Source of the DNA: Betaproteobacteria bacterium
GTDB taxonomy: Bacteria; Pseudomonadota; Gammaproteobacteria; Burkholderiales; Rhodocyclaceae
Assembly (NCBI GenBank): GCA_012026885.1
Contig: VEPL01000019.1
Span: 36,038 to 100,037 of the forward strand
DNA length: 64,000 nt
Reading direction: 5' to 3'
The notes under the pieces are model-generated. The model saw nothing but the letters and a program-made list of their open reading frames with translations, was not told the DNA's origin and searched no databases. The position numbers and the translations under genes were made by a program. Shown one piece after another: positions 1 through 8,499 of this stretch (within the stretch, counting starts at the first letter, position 1; each line of letters starts with the position of its first letter).

Positions 1-256
1 GGCGGTTGGCGACCGTCAGTTCTTCCGAGCTGAGTTCAAGGCTACGGGTACGCAGGGCAAGGTCGCGGTCGGCGTGCTCGTAAAAGGCGGAGATGCGTTC
101 CAGCAGCGCCGGCAGCCCGGCGACGCAGCGTGCCAGCTCGGCGCCGCCTTCGGCGCGGCCCGCCAGTTCTGCCATCTCGCCCAGCAGGCCGTTCAACCGT
201 TCCGGGTCGTCTATGCCCAGGGAGCGGCGGATTTGCCGCCAGAGCGTCTTGTGCAT
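1..256 (-). CDS. Sensor histidine kinase, N-terminal part only
   Basis: Only the first 85 codons lie in the window; the frame stays open to the left edge. The ATG at 256 begins a helical, charged region that ends in a stretch reading TRSLELSSEELTVAN, which resembles the coiled segment before the PAS or kinase core in sensor kinases encoded next to FIST proteins in betaproteobacteria. It starts 23 bases after the stop of the FIST gene on the same strand, so the two probably form an operon in which the FIST protein senses a ligand and the kinase passes the signal on. The kinase assignment rests on context and this N-terminal similarity, because no catalytic domain is visible. Confidence 0.6.
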   Translation of the reverse strand, partial: MHKTLWRQIRRSLGIDDPERLNGLLGEMAELAGRAEGGAELARCVAGLPALLERISAFYEHADRDLALRTRSLELSSEELTVANR

Positions 257-279
257 GGTCGTCTTGCTTTGTTGCCCGT

Positions 280-1422
280 TCAGCGCTCCGTGAGCAGGGT
301 GATGGTCATGGTCTGGTTATGCAGCTTGCAGGCTATTCCGGGAGCGAACGGGCTGATCTCGCCGTAGGAGTAGAAGCCGGCCCGCACGACGCCATTGCCC
401 AGCACATCGGCGACTGCCTCGACTTCCTCATCGACGCGCTCGCCCATGGCCAGCTTGCGTCCGACGCAAGATACCAGAATGGCCAGCGCAGGCGGCGGCA
501 GGCGGGCCGCATCCGCGACTGCGCGGGCCGCTGCTTCGGCGCCGTCGACCAGCGCCTCGGTCGAGGCATGCATCAGCTTGAGGTAACCGCCCTCGATGAT
601 TTCTCCCGCCAGGGTGAGGCTCCCGGCTGCCTCGTCGATCGCGAGGATGGTCCTGATCAGGCCGACGGCACTGAGATCCTCGCCGAGCATCGCGAACGGG
701 AAGAGGAGGCCGGAAGCCGGCAGGTCGCGCGCGTATTCGCCCAGATAGCGCTTGTAGATGTCGAGGGCGGGAGTGCCATCGAGTTCATACAGGATGTTGC
801 CGTCGCAACGGGTGACCCGGCGCGCCGGGCCGAAGGGCTCCCAGCCCCCGAACGAACCGTGTCCCGCGTGCAAGCGTTCGCCGGCCAGGCCGATGGCGAC
901 GATGGCACGATCGGAGACGCCGCCCGGACCCAGGGTCAGCGTGCGCCGGAAGGCACCGTTGTCGCCGGCGAGCCCGCCGCAGATGGGTACGCCGTCGCCG
1001 AGGATCTCGCTCATCCCGGCGACGAGCGCGCTGCCATTGATCGCGACGCCCTGGCCGAAGGCCAGAACGGCGCGCAGGTCGTCGGCCACCAGTGGCGCGG
1101 CGACACGGCGCCCGGCGTCACGCGAGTCGGCCATTCCGGCAAGGTCCGTGCTGGCCTGGAGGACTCGGGCGTTCTCCAGGCGGACCGCGGTGACGACGAT
1201 CCCGTTCTCGCCGACACCGTTCATGGAAACTTCGCCGGCCGTCGAGCAGCCAACGATTGCGGCAGACGGAAATGCTGCCCGGAGCATGGGCTCGAACCCG
1301 GGGTCGTCCATCGGGCCTGGTGCGGAAAAGACGATGACGAGATTGGGGTCGATCCGGGCCAGCGCCGCCAACTGGCCGCCAAGGGTATCGACGTCATGCG
1401 CGGTGGTCTGTTCGATTTTCAT
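280..1422 (-). CDS. FIST N/C domain sensory protein
   Basis: A 380-residue protein with no signal peptide. It matches the FIST family (FIST_N followed by FIST_C), predicted ligand-binding sensory modules of signal transduction. Hallmarks seen are an early LVIVFSAPGP strand, AAIVGCSTAGEV, and a C-terminal LVSCVGRKLAMGERVDEE segment leading into GFYSYGEISPF. The frame is open to 1464, but a GGAG sits 9 bases before the ATG at 1422, so I prefer that start; an ATG at 1428 lies too close to the same GGAG. The downstream gene is a sensor kinase. The ligand is unknown; amino acids have been proposed for the family. Confidence 0.88.
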   Translation of the reverse strand: MKIEQTTAHDVDTLGGQLAALARIDPNLVIVFSAPGPMDDPGFEPMLRAAFPSAAIVGCSTAGEVSMNGVGENGIVVTAVRLENARVLQASTDLAGMADSRDAGRRVAAPLVADDLRAVLAFGQGVAINGSALVAGMSEILGDGVPICGGLAGDNGAFRRTLTLGPGGVSDRAIVAIGLAGERLHAGHGSFGGWEPFGPARRVTRCDGNILYELDGTPALDIYKRYLGEYARDLPASGLLFPFAMLGEDLSAVGLIRTILAIDEAAGSLTLAGEIIEGGYLKLMHASTEALVDGAEAAARAVADAARLPPPALAILVSCVGRKLAMGERVDEEVEAVADVLGNGVVRAGFYSYGEISPFAPGIACKLHNQTMTITLLTER

Positions 1423-1543
1423 GAGCATGTGCTCCAGCGGCCGTGACGATTTGGCGGGTAACACCGCGAGCCAAGGCGAACGATAGCAAATTACTGCGGG
1501 TCAGGAACAGCCCGCGGGGCTGGACCGCACCGTGCTGCGGATA

Positions 1544-1738
1544 TCAGGCCTTCACGTGTAATCCGCACTCTTTGGATTCCGGTGCTTCCCACCACCAGCG
1601 GCCGGCGCGGACATCCTTGCCGGGTGTGATGGCGCACGTGCAGGGGATGCAGCCGATGCTCGGGTAGAACTTGTCGTGCAGTTCGTTGTAGGCGATGCCG
1701 TGCTGCTCAAGGCCGGTCCAGACTTCCTTCTCTCTCCA
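1544..1738 (-). pseudogene. 3' remnant of a second cysH (APS reductase)
   Basis: The last 64 codons of a cysH-like gene, including the stop. The translation matches residues 176-239 of the intact CysH at 3821-4540 at 55 of 64 positions. It keeps the GC.PC cluster motif, the RAGRWWWEAPES stretch and the C-terminal ECGLH. Upstream of 1738 similarity stops abruptly and no start, RBS or N-terminal domain follows, so it cannot encode a working enzyme. The nucleotide match to the intact gene is high over about 200 bases but clearly not identical. This suggests a diverged paralogue or recombination product, not a fresh duplication. Confidence 0.85.
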
Positions 1739-1960
1739 GACGGCTTTGGCTGGACAGGGGCCCCCATGGCGATCGATCGCAGCGGCGGAAGCGGTTTGGG
1801 GGTACGCATCTGCTCTCATCCAGCTTGCTCATGACTGGGGTCAACACGCATCGAGGCCGTTGCTTGTAGCTTGTACTATGACATGGGTATTGAAGATTCA
1901 TGATTTGATAATCGCTTTCCGGGCGAATGGCTTGGGGGGGTATGTCAGAAGGTGACATTG

Positions 1961-3796
1961 ATGAGGCCAACAGTTCTCGTCCTCTCGTTGTGCATCTTGT
2001 GTGGATGCGCTTCAGATTACGTTCGGATTCCCGACGACGGGGTGCCCTCGTCTTCGAAAGCATCTTCGCAGGTGGGGCGCTTGCACCGGCTGGGCGTACT
2101 GCCTGTCCAACTACAGATGTCGGGAGGCAACGAAGCGTTGTCCACGAGTCAATGGGACAGCCGGCGAGATGAATTGGCGAGCGACACGCAGGCTATGGCT
2201 GTCCAGTTTCTTGCACAGCGGAAGGGCTATGAAGCACAACCGCTGACAGTGAACGTAGCGGTCGAGCATGCGGATGCCGTGCGCGCTACAGGGCGCAGCT
2301 ACGGTGTCGATGGGCTTGTCCTAATTGAAAGATGGTTCCGGCGCCCATGGTCATTTGGCGAGGGGATGCTTAGTCTTGCGACGGCAAATATTCCGCTATT
2401 TATCGGACTGGCCCAGGTAAATCAACGTACTTCGATATACGAAACCGCCTCCGGAAAGCTGGTTTGGCAGCGGAGCATGCGCGGCGAGAACTGGGGCAAT
2501 GATCCGGTTCTCCCATGCTACCGGGAGGCTGGACGTTGTTTAGATCTGTATGCCTTGCTCGGTGATCTTGATGCCGCGGATCCGGTTCTGGATGAAGGTC
2601 TTGCACGAGGGCAGATGCCTGATTCCGAGCGTACGGCATTGGGCTACGCAGAATCGCCTATCGACCTGCTGAATGTGGCGACTGTCCGAGACAGAGTAGC
2701 GGCAGTGATCGATGCCAACGGGAGAGCGCACGTCTTCGTTGCGTCCACGGAGCTTCGCCAGGTTCACGAAATTGTCGTAAACGGAAACGAGGTTGTAGAC
2801 CGCCGCCTGGTCAGGCCGGGAGTGTCTCCCGATACAATTGATGCGGCATTTGATGCGCGTGGAAGATTGCACCTGATGGTCGACAGCGAACATCATGTGC
2901 TAGAGGACGGGGTCTGGCGTGTTTCGCAATCGACGCCATGGGAGGCAGCTGGAGTCGACGCTGAGAACGTCAGGCTTCTTCCGAACGGACCTGACCTGAT
3001 CTGGTTATTCGCAATTCCCGGGGGTGAGGTCGGTGCGCCACGCCGCCTGGAAATATACGGCTTCGGAGGCGGCGCTGCTGCCATTGTCTGGCCCTGGGTG
3101 ACGAAGGGACAGCGAACGATCGTCGTGCGGCCTGATCCGAATGGCTTCGGGGAATGGCTGGCGCTGGATCCAACTGGATACATGGATACTTCCATAGCTG
3201 GCGCGGGAAGCGATCGGCGGGGCAACGTCCATCTCATCTATCGCCGTTCGAGTGGCGGAATCGTGGCGGAATCGAGCTATCGCTACGCAAAGATCGATGC
3301 GAAAGAGCAGGCAGCTTCGGCCAGCGAGCGCATGGCCCCGCGCGATTCGCCTTCGGGCATCTTGCGGGTGCGTGCTGTCGTTGGCGATGCGCTCCCGTCT
3401 GGTGCGACTTGTCCGGTCATCAGCGTGGATCCGGAATCCGGTACGGCGCTCGCCGGGTATTCGCATCTTCGGATCGGCGATATGTGGCGGGAAACGCGTG
3501 CGTGGCCGATGCACAAAGCCTTTTGCTGGGAGATGCGGACTGCGTCGGCCGGGCGCGACGCGTTCTTCGCGCTCGTGCTGGGGCAGGATGGAAGCGACGG
3601 GCGTCCGGTCGAGCTGGTGCGGCTGGCCGGAGATGCTTGGTCGGTTCCGGTTCGGGTCGGAGTTGCCAAGGTCAGTGGTGTCTTCGGGATACCCGCCTAT
3701 GCCTTGGCGATCAGCGGGGCGGATGACGGCCGCCTGTTCCTTGTCTGGCCACGGGAATCCGGAATCGTTGGGCGCTGGTTTATGCCGGCACCCTGA
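1961..3796 (+). CDS. Putative lipoprotein with beta-propeller-like repeats
   Basis: Unrecognised 611-residue protein. It begins with a hydrophobic signal ending in a plausible lipobox, L13-C14-G15 before Cys16, so it is probably a lipoprotein. Several short repeats of the form D.xGR.H followed by hydrophobic residues (DANGRAHVF, DARGRLHLM, DRRGNVHLI) suggest beta-propeller blades. The ATG at 1961 has AGAAGG about 8 bases upstream, better than the GTG at 1952. Codon use looks less GC-rich than in the neighbouring cys genes. The gene lies between a cysH remnant and the intact cysH, which points to acquisition or rearrangement. Function unknown. Confidence 0.8.
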   Translation: MRPTVLVLSLCILCGCASDYVRIPDDGVPSSSKASSQVGRLHRLGVLPVQLQMSGGNEALSTSQWDSRRDELASDTQAMAVQFLAQRKGYEAQPLTVNVAVEHADAVRATGRSYGVDGLVLIERWFRRPWSFGEGMLSLATANIPLFIGLAQVNQRTSIYETASGKLVWQRSMRGENWGNDPVLPCYREAGRCLDLYALLGDLDAADPVLDEGLARGQMPDSERTALGYAESPIDLLNVATVRDRVAAVIDANGRAHVFVASTELRQVHEIVVNGNEVVDRRLVRPGVSPDTIDAAFDARGRLHLMVDSEHHVLEDGVWRVSQSTPWEAAGVDAENVRLLPNGPDLIWLFAIPGGEVGAPRRLEIYGFGGGAAAIVWPWVTKGQRTIVVRPDPNGFGEWLALDPTGYMDTSIAGAGSDRRGNVHLIYRRSSGGIVAESSYRYAKIDAKEQAASASERMAPRDSPSGILRVRAVVGDALPSGATCPVISVDPESGTALAGYSHLRIGDMWRETRAWPMHKAFCWEMRTASAGRDAFFALVLGQDGSDGRPVELVRLAGDAWSVPVRVGVAKVSGVFGIPAYALAISGADDGRLFLVWPRESGIVGRWFMPAP

Positions 3797-3820
3797 ATAC
3801 ACTCCGCTACTGCCAGCCGG

Positions 3821-4540
3821 TCACGCCTTCACGTGTAAACCGCACTCCTTGGATTCCGGTGCTTCCCACCACCAGCGGCCGGCGCGGACGTCCTCGCCGG
3901 GGGTGATGGCGCGCGTGCACGGGGCGCAGCCGATGCTGGGGTAGAACTTGTCGTGCAGGGCGTTGTAGGGGACGCCGTGCTGCTTGAGGTAGGTCCAGAC
4001 TTCCTTCTCGCTCCAGTCGGCGAGCGGGTTGAATTTTTCCAGCCCGTTGCCCTCGTCGTACTCCTGCGCCGGCAGGCCGCTGCGCGTGGTTGCCTGCTGG
4101 GCGCGCAGGCCGGTGATCCAGGCGCGCTTGCCGGCCAGCGCACGTTGCAGCGGCTCGACTTTGCGGGCGTGGCAGCAGGCCTTGCGCAGCGCCACCGAAG
4201 CGTAGAAGGCGTTGATGCCGTGATTGCGGACCAGCGCCTCGACCGCTTCGGGCTGCGGGAAGTAGATCTTCAACTTCAGCCCGTAGTGGGCGTCGACCGC
4301 GGCCATGAGATCGTAGGTATCGACCGGCAGGCGGCCGGTATCGAGGCTGAAGATCTCGATCGGCAGGCCGGCCTTGACGATCAGGTCGGTCAGCACCATG
4401 TCCTCGGCGCCCAGGCTGTTGGCGAAGGCGACCGGCGACCATTCGGCGGCGATGCGCGCGATCAGCACTGCGGCGGCCTCGGTCTTGGCGGCCGTGGCCG
4501 CGACAAGGTCGGGCGTCGGGTTGAAGAGGGCGGGGGTCAT
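3821..4540 (-). CDS. cysH: Assimilatory adenylyl-sulfate (APS) reductase
   Basis: A 239-residue cytoplasmic enzyme that reduces activated sulfate to sulfite with thioredoxin as donor. It carries the [4Fe-4S] ligands of the APS-reducing branch: Cys122-Cys123 (KACCHARK) and Cys205/Cys208 (GCAPC). The catalytic Cys233 is in the C-terminal ECGLH. Adenylyl-binding motifs NSLGAEDMVL and SLDTGRLP are also present. The cluster cysteines favour APS over PAPS as substrate. The ATG at 4540 follows the stop of the DUF934 gene by 4 bases, so this is the third gene of the cysI operon. Likely activated by the adjacent CysB. A truncated second copy lies at 1544-1738. Confidence 0.95.
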   Translation of the reverse strand: MTPALFNPTPDLVAATAAKTEAAAVLIARIAAEWSPVAFANSLGAEDMVLTDLIVKAGLPIEIFSLDTGRLPVDTYDLMAAVDAHYGLKLKIYFPQPEAVEALVRNHGINAFYASVALRKACCHARKVEPLQRALAGKRAWITGLRAQQATTRSGLPAQEYDEGNGLEKFNPLADWSEKEVWTYLKQHGVPYNALHDKFYPSIGCAPCTRAITPGEDVRAGRWWWEAPESKECGLHVKA

Positions 4541-4544
4541 CGGC

Positions 4545-5057
4545 TCAGGCGCTGCGGCGGCGGAAATGGGGCTCGGGCTGGTCGGTTGCGCCCTGGTAGG
4601 GCTCGGCGAACGGCGTGAACCCGGCGGCGAGGGCGAAATCGACGCTCTTGCCGTCCTTGAGCGCATAGCTGTCGAAACCGACGCGTTTCATGAAGAAGAG
4701 CTGGTCGTGCAACACGTCGCCGACCGCCCGCAACTCACCCTGGTAGCCATAGCGCTGGCGCAGCAGGGCCGCGGTCGAGTAGCCGCGGCCATCGACGAAG
4801 CGGGGGAAATGCACGGCAATGACGATGAAGTAATCGAGATCGGCGGCGACGTCCTCGACGCGGTCGTCGGGGGTGATCAGCAGGCCGATGCGCTTGTGGC
4901 AGGAGATGATTTCGGCCTTGCGCGCCTGCCAGACGGCAAGCGGGAAGATGACGTCACCGGCCGGCAGCGCGACGGTTTCGGGCGTTTCGCCTTCGGCGAT
5001 TTCCAGGGTTTTCCAGGCGTCGACCGCGACTGCCTGGTTTTTGATCAGCTGAGCCAT
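4545..5057 (-). CDS. DUF934 protein of the sulfite-reduction operon
   Basis: A 170-residue soluble protein of the DUF934 family, found between sulfite reductase and APS reductase genes in many proteobacteria. Its biochemical role is not established; a part in sulfite reduction is assumed from this conserved context. Conserved-looking segments include VIFPLAVW, FPRFVDGRGYS and LLRQRYGYQGELRAVGDV. The ATG overlaps the cysI stop (TGATG), implying translational coupling, and cysH begins 4 bases after its own stop. No signal peptide or metal-binding cysteine cluster is seen. Confidence 0.88.
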   Translation of the reverse strand: MAQLIKNQAVAVDAWKTLEIAEGETPETVALPAGDVIFPLAVWQARKAEIISCHKRIGLLITPDDRVEDVAADLDYFIVIAVHFPRFVDGRGYSTAALLRQRYGYQGELRAVGDVLHDQLFFMKRVGFDSYALKDGKSVDFALAAGFTPFAEPYQGATDQPEPHFRRRSA

Positions 5058-6751
5058 CACGCAGCCTCCTTTTCTGCTGCCTTGGCCCTGCCATGGGCAC
5101 GGCCTTCGTAGACGCGGTTCTTGAAGGGGTCGATGCCGATGCGGTCGAGCGTATCGAGGAAGCGCTCGTCGGTGTGGCGGTTCTCGATGTAGACCTTGAT
5201 GATCTTGTCGACGACGTCAGGCATCTCTCCGGCCGAGAACGACGGGCCGATGACCTTGCCGAGCTTGGCGTCGTTGCCCTGGCGGCCGCCGAGTGTGACT
5301 TGGTAGAACTCGGCGTCGTTCTTGTCCACGCCGAGCACGCCGATGTGGCCGACATGGTGGTGGCCGCAGGCGTTCATGCAGCCCGAGATGTTGAGGTCGA
5401 TCTCGCCGATGTCGAAGAGGTAGTCGAGGTCGTCGAAGCGTTGCTGGATGGCGGTGGCGATCGGGATCGATTTGGCGTTGGCGAGGTCGCAGAAATCGCC
5501 GCCCGGGCAGCAGATGATGCCGGTGAGCAGGCCGATGTTCGGCGTAGCAAGGCCGATCGCCTTGGCCTCCTGCCAGAGCGCGTACAAGTTGGACTGCCGG
5601 ACATCGGCGAGGATGATGTTCTGCTCGTGGCTGATGCGCAGCTCGCCGAAGCTGTAGCGGTCAGCGAGGCCGGCGACCGCGTCCATCTGGTCGCTGGTGA
5701 TGTCGCCGGGGGCGACGCCATGCGGCTTGAGCGAGAGGGTGACGGCGGCGTAGCCCGGTACCTTGTGTGCATGCGTGTTGCGGTCGACCCAGCGTGCGAA
5801 GGCTTTCTCGGACTGGCGGCGCTGTTCGAACTCGCGGTCGGCGGCAGGCAGGGTTTCGTAGGCGGGTGCGACGAAGTGGGCGGCGACGCGGTCGAATTCG
5901 GCCTGCGTGATGGTCGCCGGGCCGTCCTTGCCGTGTACCCATTCGGCCTCGACCTGGCGCGCGAATTCCTCGACGCCGAGGGCCTGAACGAGGATCTTGA
6001 TGCGCGCCTTGTAGGCATTGTCGCGGCGTCCGAAGCGGTTGTAGACGCGCAGGATCGCCTCGCAGTAGCTGAGGATGTGCTGCCAGGGCAGGTATTCGCG
6101 CACGACCTGGCCGCGGATCGGTGTCCGGCCGAGGCCGCCGCCGACGATGACGCGGAAACCCGTTTCGCCGCCGGGGCCCTCGACGAGGTGCAGGCCGATG
6201 TCGTGGAACCAGGTGACGGCCCGGTCTTCCCGCGTGCCGGAAATGGCGATCTTGAACTTGCGGGGCAGGAAGGCGAATTCGGGGTGGAAGGTGCTCCACT
6301 GGCGCAGGATCTCGGCCAGCGGACGCGGGTCGATCACCTCGTCGGCGGCGACGCCGGCGAACTGGTCGGTCGTGATGTTGCGGATACAGTTGCCCGAGGT
6401 CTGGATAGCGTGCATCTCAACCTCGGCCAGGTGGGCAAGCATGTCCGGCACGTCGGTGATCTGCGGCCAGTTGAGCTGCAGGTTGTGACGCGTCGTGAAA
6501 TGGCCGTAGCCGCGGTCGTAGGTGCGGGCGAGGAAGGCGAGCTTCCTGAGCTGGGTGGAATTCAGCAGGCCATAAGGCACGGCGATGCGGAACATCGGCG
6601 CGTGGCGCTGGACATAGAGGCCGTTCTGCAGGCGCAGCGGGCGGAATTCGTCGTCGGTCAGCTCGCCGTCCTGCCAGCGGCGGACCTGGTCGCGGAACTG
6701 GGCCACGCGTTCATTCACCAGCTGGCGGTCGATGGCGTCGTACTTGTACAT
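5057..6751 (-). CDS. cysI: Nitrite/sulfite reductase, siroheme [4Fe-4S] hemoprotein
   Basis: A 564-residue siroheme reductase with two nitrite/sulfite half-repeats. It probably reduces sulfite to sulfide in assimilation. N-terminal motifs include RHAPMFRIAVPYG and GHFTTRHNLQLNWP. The C-terminal half has the cluster and siroheme ligands as CCPGGDFC and, about 40 residues later, SGCMNACGHHHVG (a CX5C plus CX3C pattern). It is shorter than the ferredoxin-dependent plant type and may take electrons from an unlinked reductase. First gene of cysI-DUF934-cysH, reading away from cysB, so expression probably responds to CysB at the AT-rich gap 6752-6898. The family includes nitrite reductases, but the cysH linkage makes sulfite the likely substrate. 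Confidence 0.93.
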   Translation of the reverse strand: MYKYDAIDRQLVNERVAQFRDQVRRWQDGELTDDEFRPLRLQNGLYVQRHAPMFRIAVPYGLLNSTQLRKLAFLARTYDRGYGHFTTRHNLQLNWPQITDVPDMLAHLAEVEMHAIQTSGNCIRNITTDQFAGVAADEVIDPRPLAEILRQWSTFHPEFAFLPRKFKIAISGTREDRAVTWFHDIGLHLVEGPGGETGFRVIVGGGLGRTPIRGQVVREYLPWQHILSYCEAILRVYNRFGRRDNAYKARIKILVQALGVEEFARQVEAEWVHGKDGPATITQAEFDRVAAHFVAPAYETLPAADREFEQRRQSEKAFARWVDRNTHAHKVPGYAAVTLSLKPHGVAPGDITSDQMDAVAGLADRYSFGELRISHEQNIILADVRQSNLYALWQEAKAIGLATPNIGLLTGIICCPGGDFCDLANAKSIPIATAIQQRFDDLDYLFDIGEIDLNISGCMNACGHHHVGHIGVLGVDKNDAEFYQVTLGGRQGNDAKLGKVIGPSFSAGEMPDVVDKIIKVYIENRHTDERFLDTLDRIGIDPFKNRVYEGRAHGRAKAAEKEAA

Positions 6752-6840
6752 GCGTTGTCCTCGGGGTTGGGGCGGACGAAGCGGGCGCGGTTCGCGGCGA
6801 AGGACGCAATGGCCCGGGCGCGAATGTTAACTGCAGGCGA

Positions 6841-6869
6841 TTGAAACAAAAAGAATATCGGGTTAGATT
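6841..6869 (+). promoter_or_regulatory. Candidate sigma-70 promoter of cysB
   Basis: TTGAAA at 6841-6846 and TAGATT at 6864-6869 are separated by 17 bases, which places transcription start about 20 bases before the cysB ATG. The surrounding 6835-6898 is strikingly AT-rich compared with the flanks and lies between divergent cysI and cysB. It is also the obvious place for CysB binding. Prediction only; no experimental site is implied. Confidence 0.4.
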
Positions 6870-6898
6870 GTTATACCTTTGCGTTATTTAATATCGCC

Positions 6899-7840
6899 AT
6901 GAAGCTCCAGCAGCTCCGCTATATCGTCGAAATCCAGCGCCAGGGTCTCAACGTTTCCGAGGCGGCTGAGGCGCTGTATACCTCGCAGCCGGGTATTTCG
7001 AAGCAGGTCAGGCTGCTCGAGGACGAACTCGGCATCGCCATCTTCGAGCGCAGCGGCAAGCGCTTCACCGGTGTCACCGAGGCCGGGCGCACGGTGCTTG
7101 CCATCGCCGAGCGCATCCTGCGCGAGGCAGAGAACCTCAAGCGCGCCAGCGCCGAGTTCGCCACCGGCGAGAGCGGCCGCCTGGTGCTGGCGACGACGCA
7201 CACGCAGGCACGCTACGCGCTGCCGACGGTCGTGCGCGATTTCGTCGCGCGCCATCCGACGGTCAAGCTCGAGATGCACCAGGGCAGCCCGGTGCAGATC
7301 GCCGAGTGGGTACTCTCGGGCGCAGCCGACATCGGCATCGCCACCGAGGCGCTCGACCAGTACCCGCAGCTGATCACGCTGCCGGTGCGCCAATGGATGC
7401 ACTGCGTGATCGCCCCCGAGGGCCATCCGATACTGCAGTCACAGCCCCTGGCGTTGCACGAACTGGCCAAATGGCCGCTGATCACCTACGACACCGCCTT
7501 TACCGGCCGCTCGCGCATCAACCGTGCCTTCGAGCGCATCGGCGTCGAGCCCAATGTCGCGCTGACCGCGCTCGATGCGGACGTAATCAAGACCTACGTC
7601 AGCCTCGGCCTCGGCCTCGGTATCATCTCGGCGCTCGCCTTCGATGCCCAGCGGGACGCCGGGCTGGTTGCGATCGACGCCGGCCACCTGTTCGAATCGA
7701 ACACGACCCGCCTCGCGCTGCGCCGCGGCACCTACCTGCGCCGTTGCGATTACGACCTGATCGAACTGTTCGCCCCCCACCTCTCGAAGCGTGTCGTCGA
7801 GATGGCGATGCAGGGCGGCGGAGCGGAGTACCAGTTGTAG
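6899..7840 (+). CDS. cysB: CysB, LysR-type activator of sulfur assimilation
   Basis: A 313-residue LysR-type regulator. The N-terminal winged helix (about 1-60) reads MKLQQLRYIVEI, then SEAAEALYTSQPGISKQVRLLEDELG, typical of CysB/Cbl and distinct from most LysR proteins. The effector domain (about 90-300) has the family segments TTHTQARYALP and ITYDTAFTGRSRI, which line the sulfate or N-acetylserine pocket in CysB. It is divergent from cysI-DUF934-cysH, the usual target. The start ATG is the only good one, though no clear Shine-Dalgarno is visible, and a leaderless or weakly initiated mRNA is possible. Cbl is an alternative name, but adjacency to the cys operon favours CysB. Confidence 0.93.
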   Translation: MKLQQLRYIVEIQRQGLNVSEAAEALYTSQPGISKQVRLLEDELGIAIFERSGKRFTGVTEAGRTVLAIAERILREAENLKRASAEFATGESGRLVLATTHTQARYALPTVVRDFVARHPTVKLEMHQGSPVQIAEWVLSGAADIGIATEALDQYPQLITLPVRQWMHCVIAPEGHPILQSQPLALHELAKWPLITYDTAFTGRSRINRAFERIGVEPNVALTALDADVIKTYVSLGLGLGIISALAFDAQRDAGLVAIDAGHLFESNTTRLALRRGTYLRRCDYDLIELFAPHLSKRVVEMAMQGGGAEYQL

Positions 7841-8106
7841 GGCAGGGTCTCGCGAACGATCGGAATCGTGCGGAACGGCAGTGGCGTGACCACTGGGTTG
7901 CCCCCACTCAGCGGGCTCACATCGACCCGGTGCTGCCCTTTGAACTGCCGAATGCTGACGGACAGCGAACAAAGTACAGCCCCCTTTCCAGGCTAAGGAT
8001 GACTGCCAAGTCCTCAGCGCCGATGCTCAAGCAACAACCATTCAATGCGTGGCGATTCAAAGTCCCCGGGGCCGCACGAGGATCCGGGCGTTTCTGAACA
8101 ACGCCG

Positions 8107-8457
8107 TCAGGCCACGGTTCGCTCAGCATGTGCTGCCCGTGCGAGCAGCACGGTCAGGATCGCGTGGAGAGCGACCGCCGGCCACAGCAATACACCGGTC
8201 ATGCCGCCGGCCAGCGCGACATAAGCGAGATACAGGGTGGCGGCGGCGCTGTAGGTGAGCATGCCGAGCAAGGGAGTGCCCGGCCAGCAGCTGACTCCCA
8301 GCGCAACCAGGGCGATGCCGGTCACTCGCGCAACCGTCATGGCGATTCCGTCCAGTTCGATGCCGAAGAGCAATTGCCCGACCAGCGCCGGCGCGAGCAG
8401 CAAGGCCGCGCCGGTTGCCGCTTCACTGAGCGCGGCGAATACAAGCACTTTCTTCAT
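8107..8457 (-). CDS. Small four-helix membrane protein
   Basis: A 116-residue hydrophobic protein with about four membrane segments: residues 1-28, 35-55, 60-80 and 85-105. I do not recognise a named family with certainty, and no catalytic motif is visible. The ATG at 8457 (MKKVLVFAALSEAATG) is preferred over an upstream in-frame start because the protein begins directly with a membrane helix. It lies 42 bases downstream of the arylsulfatase stop on the same strand and could be co-transcribed with it. The function is unknown. Confidence 0.75.
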   Translation of the reverse strand: MKKVLVFAALSEAATGAALLLAPALVGQLLFGIELDGIAMTVARVTGIALVALGVSCWPGTPLLGMLTYSAAATLYLAYVALAGGMTGVLLWPAVALHAILTVLLARAAHAERTVA

Positions 8458-8499
8458 CGTTTTGATTTCCGAACTCGTGATTGCATTGGGCAAAAGCCG

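Noticed and set aside
130..1446. Long open frame on the + strand opposite the FIST gene
   Set aside because: It is the antisense of the FIST gene with no RBS or recognisable domain; such long shadow frames are common at this GC content.
5093..6844. A 583-residue + strand open frame opposite cysI
   Set aside because: It mirrors cysI codon bias, has no family match and no plausible start signal.
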